From Acephala macrosclerotiorum (taxonomy: Eukaryota > Ascomycota > Leotiomycetes > Helotiales > Mollisiaceae): a DNA stretch of 64,000 nucleotides. Position numbers and translations under genes: made by a program. Shown in pieces: positions 56,643-64,000 of this stretch. Within the stretch, counting starts at the first letter, position 1. Each line of letters opens with the position of its first letter. Under the pieces are notes generated by a model that worked only from the letters and a program-made list of their open reading frames with translations, was not told the origin of the DNA and did no database searches. Location of the stretch: positions 186,001-250,000 of the forward strand of contig MU119252.1 in NCBI GenBank assembly GCA_014904845.1. The letters run 5' to 3'.

Positions 56643-57343
56643 GTTCGATTTTCGGTTTAGGACAACCTCGAATCCTACCTCCTTCGTTCCCTTTTATAAG
56701 TACTCTGTGACGGAACGATGCGGAGAATGTAACCGGCGAATTTGCCCCGCTAAAATCGATTGCCATAACTAGTTCCTGTGATTGGACGTAGATTTGTGGG
56801 TTGTGGCGTGACATATAAGAAAGTCGCCTGTTTGGAAAGCCACTTGCGGCCAAGCGTTGTGACAAAAAACTCTAATCGAGCATCATCTGCAGCCTGGCCC
56901 ACCACACTTCATGCGTGAAGCTCATAGGGCAATTTCAAAAGTGCAAATGGTTCTTTTAAGCTTAAGGCCGTGGAAAGGTGGGGTAGGGAAGCGAAGTCGG
57001 GGTCTTCGAACTTTCGGACCTGCGAATAAAGTTGAGAACATTTTGACTTGGTGCTTCTGGGAGAGGACATAGGTGATTAGCGAGTCCATCCATTGCTATG
57101 TTGCGTTCGTGCTAAAATACAGCTATTGTGCGCCAAAATGATCTCTCCTTGTCTTGACAATGTATTGGCAGAAAAGGAGAAGTCCAACGCGTAGCAAAAC
57201 AGCAAAGTGTAGAGGAAAAGATACCGCAGAGCGCTCAAAATTGAAAATAGCCGTCCATCCATCTCTCCAAGTGTACCAAGTGACCAAACCGTCTCAGTAA
57301 ATCGATGTGCCCATGCATGATAGGATCTAGAATCCTTCATTCA
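56643..57343. other. Intergenic, no gene recognised
   Basis: 700 bp: bestrophin promoter side and 3' flank of the next gene. No supported coding region. Confidence 0.5.
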
Positions 57344-59041
57344 TCAACCGCGATGACGATCAGTGTAACTGCTCTTAGTAGTTGACAGGAGTGTTTCAGC
57401 ATATCCACGTACTGGTCCATCGGCTCTCCGAACTCTGAGATCTACTTGCATATGATGGTAGTGAGGAGCTTCAGAGCGGTGTACAAGAGGACGAGGCTGT
57501 GTGGTACGGGCCGAGGAGCCCAACATAGAGGGCTCATCAAGATTTCGACGCTGTCTGACAAGATTGCGATACTGGTCGGCGGGACCGCCACGGCGGGTAT
57601 CGGGGCGCCGAGTTGAGGAGGTCATTTCGGAGATGGCATGGCAATCTCGACGGTGCTCATCGCGGTCACGGGGACCATAGAGACGGCGCTCGTGGCGAGG
57701 AGATTCGGTGGGTGGGATGGAGGAGCTCACAGCTGAACGACCATCTCGACGACGTTGCCCATCATTCCTAGAATACTCATCACGGGGACCATCGACGCGA
57801 CGTTCAAGGCGAGGAGGGCTCCTAGCAGATCTTCCATCGCGGTCCTGACGACGTGGGCCTTCTGGAGCACGAGGATACTCTTCACGAGTAGCAAGTTGCT
57901 GGCTGGGGAAGTGTTTATGGAGATTGTCGTCGACGCGGCGACGGCTATCTTGGGCTTGGCTCGCTTCGGATCCTGGGTACGGAGTTAGAGGGATTTCTCC
58001 GTCTCTGTTGGGGTGCGGGCCATTAATATAGCGAAGCTCAGACATACGATGCTGATCTAATCGTTGATCTGGGCGTTCCGAATATTTGTCCTCGGGCATT
58101 CCTTCGTCATCAAAGCCGGGACGGAAGGAGCGTTGAGTTCGCATATCATCCGGGAGGAGAGTGCGTCCTCCTTCAGTAGGCGTATAGCGACTGCGACCAT
58201 TCATCTGAGGTTGATAATCCCTGTTTCGTGGTGATGTATTCTTGAGGCAGTCGTTCTGATAGTTGGGATTGGAGGGCTGTCTTTGTTGTAACCCTGATCG
58301 TTGTTGTTGCTGGATATCAAGCCGAGTTTCAGCAGACTCAGCTCGGAATTTTGCTTCCGCCAGCTCAGCACGAAGTTCTTCCTCGTTTGCTGCCGATGAT
58401 GTTAGCATATAGTTATCCCATTGAAAAAAGGACTACACTCACCTCGATATTGCTCCTCGACACGTCTGTGCTCGTCATCGCGAACCTGCTGTAGAGTAGT
58501 TTCGTATTCTCGGTCAAGGGATCCTACTCTATCTAGCGGAATATTAGATCACAGTGAATGAAAGATGTCTACTGACTTACCAGCTTCGAGAGGCATCCCA
58601 TAATCTCCTCTATACTGACGTACAATTGTAGGGTCGGTGAATCGCTCATACATCATCATCTCGAAGCGGCGACGATGGGGTCGAACAAGAGTGGTTCTCT
58701 CGTACTCAGCTAGAGTAGGCAATCCTCCAAATTGATTAGACTGGCGCATGTTGATGAGGATGCGCAGAGTCGACTCCAGGAAGAGGTATCCGTAGCCCGA
58801 AGTTCGACTGCCGGAGAGCTCGCGTCTAACCTGTAGCTCAAGGTGGTCTGGGTGGAAACCTTGCCGTAGCTTGTTCAGGATGATGATTTCAGCTTCTCTC
58901 CAGGCGAGGCGCAATTCGAGACCCTTTTCAAGGCTGCGCCCAGTGAGGAGTAAGGAGGCTAAAGACATTAGCATTGCGCACAGTGAATACGAATTAATAG
59001 GGCTTACGAAAGAAGTCATTTCGGCCTCGCGAGCGATACAT
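57344..59041 (-). CDS. Charged coiled-coil / disordered protein, unknown function
   Basis: 513 aa from 59008..59041, 58581..58958, 58443..58526 and 57344..58389 (introns 49, 54 and 53 nt; phases close). The N-terminus MYRSRGRNDFFPSLLLTGRS continues into a helical block (WREAEIIILNKLRQGFHPDH, ESTLRILINMRQSNQFGGLP, FEMMMYERFTDPTIVRQYRG), a coiled coil (LDREYETTLQQVRDDEHRRV, EEELRAELAEAKFRAESAET) and a long Arg/Asp/Pro-rich tail. I recognise no named family. The 34-nt first exon is supported by exact phase and good splice sites. No stop inside. Confidence 0.8.
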
Positions 59042-59577
59042 CGTGAAAGTGCATCAATGATCTTGAGATACAGCTGGCGCAGAGAACTCGGTGGCTACCA
59101 GAGCTTTGCGATTTGGGAAACGCGTTGCAGGTGTTCGATAGCTCCTCAAGGGGCGTGCCTGCTACAAGAGGTCGTTGTAATCTTGGTAACTTCCGACTAG
59201 AATGCCGATAATAGCACCAAGCTCGAGGGTAAATGGCAAGCACTCCCTAAGTAGTCTTCTTTCGCACCGCGTTTGATTGGTTCTAGCGTCCAAAAAATGG
59301 GACGAATAATTCTGTTTTGTCTCATATTGAGATGAAAGTAGACTTGCGTAAATCCGCATCCACAAAAGAAAACGAGCGACACAACTCCCCGAGTTCTGAT
59401 GGCGAGAGCTACTCACGTGATGTACCAATCAATCATGCCTCGTTTAACGACCACCTTCCCGTATTGACGTATGCGTGGTCAACTTCAGACACAAGTCCAC
59501 ACATCACCATATGTGCTCCACGCTGGTCCAGCTGTCTCGATCCTTCGGAATCTGTAGCAATCCTGAACTTGATCTCC
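59042..59577. other. Intergenic, no gene recognised
   Basis: 536 bp. A minus-strand stretch near 59080-59140 reads AIEHLQRVSQIAKLW and then meets TAG; with no further support it is treated as leader of the coiled-coil gene. Confidence 0.4.
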
Positions 59578-61200
59578 TTAGGTGTCGTCCATGCTTGACG
59601 GTCGCTGGCAGCGAGGCTTGCCCTCAGCCTCTCTAGCTTCTTAAATTTGAGACGTGGGGCTTTTTTCCCGTTAAGGATTACCTTCAGTGTCAAACTGGAC
59701 CTCGTTGAGCTCCGGACGACTATTTATTTCGCGAGTGGTTCTGAGTGCCCTCAATTTTCCCATATCGAGAGGTCGAAAGACTCCAAGACTATCTCTGTCA
59801 TCTCTGGCAATGTCGTAGCAGTCAACGTCAGTACATGGGCCCGAGTATTTCCTTGCTTCATCAAGCCGTTGCTGTACAGTGATGGGAAGGAGAAGCAATG
59901 GCTCTTTGAATATGATACCCAAGCGTTTCTTGTCGAAATACTGAAAGGTAATGATGGTGAGTTTCTGTAAGTTCGAGAAGAGTCTGAGGACTTTATGCAA
60001 CAACGTCTCAATCGGCATATAGTGGTCTCCCCATCTGTAAAGACCATCCGAGCCTTCGGAATATATGGCAAGGTTCTCTACACGTATTGTACAGTCGGGT
60101 TCGCTTAAAACTCGTCACGTGATTTTATTATTTACCAACTTTAATTTATTATAACTTTAGTAAAATAATATTAAAACATTTTCGGTTTAAAATATTTTAT
60201 AATCCGATATAAAAATAATTATTTAAATTCAAATTCCGTTTATTTATATAAATAATATATTTATAAAATATTTTTTTTTATTCTTTATTCAATTTAATAT
60301 TATATAATAATAAATAATATTATAAATAAAATAATTAAAACTAAATGGTTTAATATAAAATAAACTCAAAATAAAATTATTTTATTTTAAAAAGTTTCAA
60401 AATTTTTGAAAAGAAAATTTTTAAGTAATAAAATTTTAAATATTGAGATTTTCGTTATTTTTCGCTTATTTTCGTTTATTTTTCGTAAACTTATAAGTTT
60501 TAAAATATTTATTAAAAATAGAAATAAGTATTTTTTATTACGATTTAAACTTTATAAAAAATTTATAAATTTATAATTAAACTTTATTTTTAAACTTTAA
60601 TTAATTAATAAATTTGCGTTTAATATAATAAAACTTTTATATATATATATTTTAATTTTTAAAAATTAATTATAAAATATATTATTAATATATATAATAT
60701 ATAATAATGTTTTTATTATTATTTTAATAATATAATTTTAAATTTTTTTAATTACGTAAAATTTTATTTATTTTTAAAGAAGTTATAAAAAGAATAAAAT
60801 TGAAGTACCGAAAATCACGTGACGAGTTTCAATGTGACCCGACTGTATCGAAATACAAAAATGGGAGCTGCTTTCTGAGCTAAGTGTCAATGTACAAGGC
60901 GTCATGTGGAAAGTTGAACCATGTGCTTGCAGACAGGAGGACAATCCCAAATGGCTTGGTGTAGAACTTCGTCATGACTCCGAAGGACTCTCGGCAGGCT
61001 AATAGTAAAGTAGGTCGCGGAATACGAGACTCTAAAGCACTGCAACCTCTGTAGCGGAGATTTATGACCCGAGGATCTGGTATTGCAGCTTCCCAGATCA
61101 AGAAGCGAAGTTCTTTCGGGGGCTGGGCGAAGACGTAGAATTTATGACTCGGACTTCTAGGATGTCTCGAAGCTATTTTTCCGACAGGAGGCGTCGGCAA
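59578..61200 (-). pseudogene. 2EXR-domain protein, split by an inserted element
   Basis: The N-terminal part (61200-60848) contains the 2EXR-type block KFYVFAQPPKELRFLIWEAA, DPRVINLRY, then RPTLLLACRESFGVMTKFY and FNFPHDALYID. A TAG at 60880-60882 follows; reading on gives LRKQLPFLYFD up to the element at 60092..60845. Removing the element with one TA continues in frame as TIRVENLAIYSEGSDG, MPIETLLHKVLRLFSNLQKL and GPCTDVDCYDIARDD. A probable small intron (donor at about 59681) leads to a short last exon ending near 59578. No in-frame ATG was found at the N-terminus. Two independent lesions (element, CAG-to-TAG type stop) make it a pseudogene. Confidence 0.75.
60092..60845. mobile_element. 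TA-flanked, RIP-like AT-rich inverted-repeat element (754 bp)
   Basis: The ends read CAGTCGGGTTCGCTT... and, reverse complemented, CAGTCGGGTCACATT..., both continuing AAACTCGTCACGTGATTTT: terminal inverted repeats of about 37 bp. TA flanks both ends (60090-60091 and 60846-60847). The interior is more than 85% A/T by eye with no reading frame. The CAGT start and TA target site fit Tc1/mariner/pogo-type elements. Its ends do not match those of the 28.5-kb element, so it is a different family. It lies inside the 2EXR gene. Confidence 0.82.
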
Positions 61201-62080
61201 TATAAGCGATCTTGTACTGGGAGTCTGTCCATCTTGAAATCGTCGTACTGGGAGGTGAAATTGACGTCAAGAGTGGTAGAAATACACAGAGGAAGTTGAG
61301 GAGAAGCTGGAAAGTCACTAGCGAACTCAGCCTGTTTCACGTGACTGTCAGCCTAATTCTGCCTCACTGCTTTTTTTGTATTTGGTCCAGTGACCTGCCG
61401 TTCTCTTCAACATCTCTGTCGCCCAGGTTCAAGATCAATGCCCTCAATCGCTCTGACGGTACCGCAGTACGAGGATTAGACGCTATGTCGATAATTCCGA
61501 CAGTCCGCGAGGATGCAATTGGACTTTGGGGAAACATCCGTGGCCTTGGAAAACTCCTGCCATAATCTCCATGACATTCATATTCAGCTTTCACTTGCAA
61601 CATTACTGACAAGCCATGCATTTCCAAAGCAGCTGCCTCCCATTCCAAACCTCCTCAGCTCCAATTGCAATCCAACTCCTCCCTCGTTAAGGTTACCTCG
61701 AACCACCCCGAAGGAGCTTCCTCCCACAACTCTGAGTTGGCATGGGGCAGAGCTCTCTTCGTATGCACGATAGTGGAAAGTAATCCATGGCCCTAGGTGT
61801 TTCAATAGTCGTTGAAGTCAGATGCAGACATACACAAAACGCTCGGCCTTGGATATGGGGTTTATTGGTTGGATTACGCCTTTTTTCATTTTTGGGGTTG
61901 AGCGAGTTAGAGGAAGAGTGCCATGTGCGCCATTACATATGGATAATCCCAAAGTATCTGCGCAGCTTCGGATATTGGAAGGCTCCGGTTAATTGATTAA
62001 GGTGATGAGATCTAGCTAAATGCGGGGACATTAATATCTATTGCAGTGCTTACTCGGCGCTAAAACCACTCGAAAGTCTA
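61201..62080. other. Intergenic, no gene recognised
   Basis: 880 bp upstream of the 2EXR gene, no supported feature. Confidence 0.45.
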
Positions 62081-62359
62081 ACGAGCCTGGGATCATAAGT
62101 CTGTGCTTTTTAGGCTGTTTTTAGGCTACTTTTTCGCGAAGAATTTTAAAGTCTACGCCGTTAAAAAGTATAAAATAACCATAAATTAAAATTCTTTAAA
62201 ACTATAGTTTATTATTTAATAAAAGCTAAAGTATCTTTTTATAAACTAATTAAGTATATTCATATTTTATTTAAAAGTCGATATTCGGTTTTAGGTTTAT
62301 TTATTAGCGAGAAGCATTAAAAAGCCTTAAAAAGCACCAACTTATAATCACAGGCTCGT
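62081..62359. mobile_element. Short inverted-repeat (MITE-like) element, 279 bp
   Basis: The left end ACGAGCCTGGGATCATAAGT and the right end, reverse complemented, ACGAGCCTGTGATTATAAGT match at 18 of 20 positions, and similarity continues through GTGCTTTTTA. The interior is AT-rich with no reading frame. The left flank is TA; the right flank is AATA, so a TA duplication is only approximate. Non-autonomous DNA element, probably mutated by RIP. Confidence 0.7.
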
Positions 62360-64000
62360 AATACTAGTTTCACCACTTTTTGCTCAACTGGGGGTGTCAG
62401 TGTCTCCGCAGACCTCTCAATGACACATTCCAACAGCTATTCATAATGTTCATCACGCACCTGTTGCAGAGCATCGATACGCGTATGTGTGGCGTACATC
62501 GGTTCAAAGGAGACTAGGAGGTGATCTCAACAAGCCCCAAAGCTATATCACGGTCAGCAATCCATTGGCTGTGATCCAGTCCAGGGGCATTATCGTCTGC
62601 CTTACCTCAAAAGTCGACGTGCGCGAATTACCAAATTTTACAACTCGAAACCTATGTTTACTTAACAAATTTGGTAGAACCTAGTGCAGGACCTTTACGA
62701 GTGGCCTCGATTTCTATACGGATCTAGATGTCTCGCAGGTCGCTCCGCGCCACGGAATGTCGGAGAAGCCATTCAAAAACACCTCACGACTGGATCTTGT
62801 ACGACCAAGATGACTCTTCGACACTAGTCAAATGCTCGAGCAGGACTCGTCGTAGTACAACGTTGACAACGGGACGGGTCGTGGGTTCGCATCCCATGTT
62901 TGAGTTCAGTCTCAGGGGTTTCTTTTCTCATTTCACATTTCTCTTCACTCTTCAATCCTTGCGTCGCATGCATAGACCCGCTCAGTCCGAACTGCCACCG
63001 ACTTCCAGAGGATTCAACCTTGGTTCTGAGATTATCGGTATTCGCAAAAATTACCGAAATGTCGTAGGCTCTCATCATTGTGCTCAATAGTGTGCTCGAT
63101 TCTATTTCTGCATGGAAGTCGATTCTAGAAGTGCAGTTGTGTTCAATCAAGTCTTATTGTGGCTGGCTGGACGCTGAAAATGACGAAAAGGTCCGAGCCC
63201 TGGGGGTTTCCCAGCATTGCGGCCGGGAATCCGGGGGTCCGAGCAGTAAAAAGCAAAAACCGGGGGGGGGAGGGAGGCGGGGTCAAAAAAGCGACACCTG
63301 TCCAAGGCGGACCGTTGAACTTATCAGATCTACAGACGTTTAATTTTTTTCTTTTTCATTCATTTACTACTCTCGCACTCATACTCCTTATTCAACAATG
63401 CTTCTGAAGTGCTCACGAAACAGTGTTTCGTCAAGTATCGCTCTGGCACGGCAATTACCACAGGATGAGTGAAGGAATTAGCTTTCGGCCGCCCTAGATT
63501 TAACATTGGACGAAAACCCTCGGATGGCGGCCGACGGACCGATTTATCAGGCGTGCGGAGGCCAATTGGCGATTCAGAATCCAGGAACAGGCAATCACTG
63601 GCAAGCCGATTCAGGGAACATCGTGGTAGACCGGCAGCCCCGATGTATCACGGCTCACAGCTGAATTTCCGGCGGGATTAATCCAGGTCGAAACCAGTCT
63701 GTTCCCTCCCCGAACTTCCCCAGACTGTTGTATTGGAGGGTTTGAGATGAGATCATGCGGAATGTTCCTTTTGCACGTCAGTCGATGGCCTGACAAGGCT
63801 TGGGCATGGACATAAAACTATTTTGCGCTCGGTCTTGCGTTCATGCGTCCACATCACACCCCAGTGACAATCTTTGAGGCTGTCCCGGACGCGTGTCTAA
63901 GCATTTGAGTTTATTCGTCTTGAATGCTTCCATCATTGGTGCGGTGCTACTCCTTTCAATAGTGGCAAGCCGTCGCTCGAGTCCAGGCCAGATGAGGGGT
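62360..64000. other. Intergenic to window end, no gene recognised
   Basis: About 1.6 kb. It contains a T-arm-like hairpin near 62880, a G-run at 63262-63269 and only short unsupported frames. A gene may continue past the window end, but none is visible. Confidence 0.45.

Noticed and set aside
59016..59243. Upstream exon of the coiled-coil gene containing a TAG
   Set aside because: A complete model starts at ATG 59041 with correct phases, so the upstream text and its TAG are not needed.
60120..60800. AT-rich block as an independent origin or scaffold region
   Set aside because: Has inverted-repeat ends with TA flanks inside a gene; treated as an element.
62828..62906. tRNA-like segment with a good T-arm (GTGGGTTCGCATCCCAT)
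   Set aside because: The T-arm folds and the ends can partly pair, but no proper anticodon arm forms and the acceptor stem has mismatches; not called as a tRNA.

Overview
The window looks like nuclear DNA of a filamentous ascomycete. Genes carry short GT-AG introns (about 42-90 nt, one of about 170 nt) with CTGAC/CTAAT-like branch points. Recognisable families are typically fungal: Zn2Cys6 regulator, HET proteins, rhodopsin-like membrane protein, 2EXR protein, CDH-type cytochrome, MFS and APC transporters. Two extremely AT-rich blocks look like repeats bleached by repeat-induced point mutation (RIP). The gene content suggests Pezizomycotina, perhaps Leotiomycetes; I cannot fix the species from sequence alone.

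Layout. 0-12 kb: an intact phytanoyl-CoA dioxygenase-like gene, then a Zn2Cys6 regulator, a rhodopsin-like gene and an MFS transporter that all carry in-frame stops, and a HET-like fragment. 13-18.3 kb: a secreted CDH-type cytochrome with a mutated splice donor, then a divergent intronless pair encoding catabolic acetolactate synthase (AlsS type) and alpha-acetolactate decarboxylase (AlsD type). 18.6-34.7 kb: six dispersed copies (A-F) of one unrecognised protein family (LPxExREQIF start, WxWE...MDWS end); only copy A is intact. Between A and B lies an intact APC permease, between B and C an Atg22-like transporter with a 1-nt frameshift. Copy C is split by a 717-bp element. 35-37.4 kb: a broken HET gene.

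38-59 kb is mostly intact: a small secreted protein, a DnaJ protein with a possible 19-nt intron, a 968-aa charged low-complexity protein, a membrane protein, an FAD monooxygenase, a bestrophin-like channel with five exons and a charged coiled-coil protein. 59.6-61.2 kb: a 2EXR gene split by a second TA-flanked element (754 bp). A 279-bp inverted-repeat element follows at 62.1 kb.

Themes. (1) The alsS/alsD pair would convert two pyruvate to acetoin and shares one 622-bp intergenic promoter region; bacterial gene types, no introns and adjacency suggest transfer. (2) Decay is patchy and dominated by C-to-T type changes: tryptophan TGG to TAG/TAA, CAG to TAG, CAA to TAA, CGA to TGA. This fits RIP acting on a duplicated family and perhaps leaking into neighbours. 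For both split genes, removing the element and one TA restores the reading frame. All exon structures were derived by hand from splice motifs and phase.
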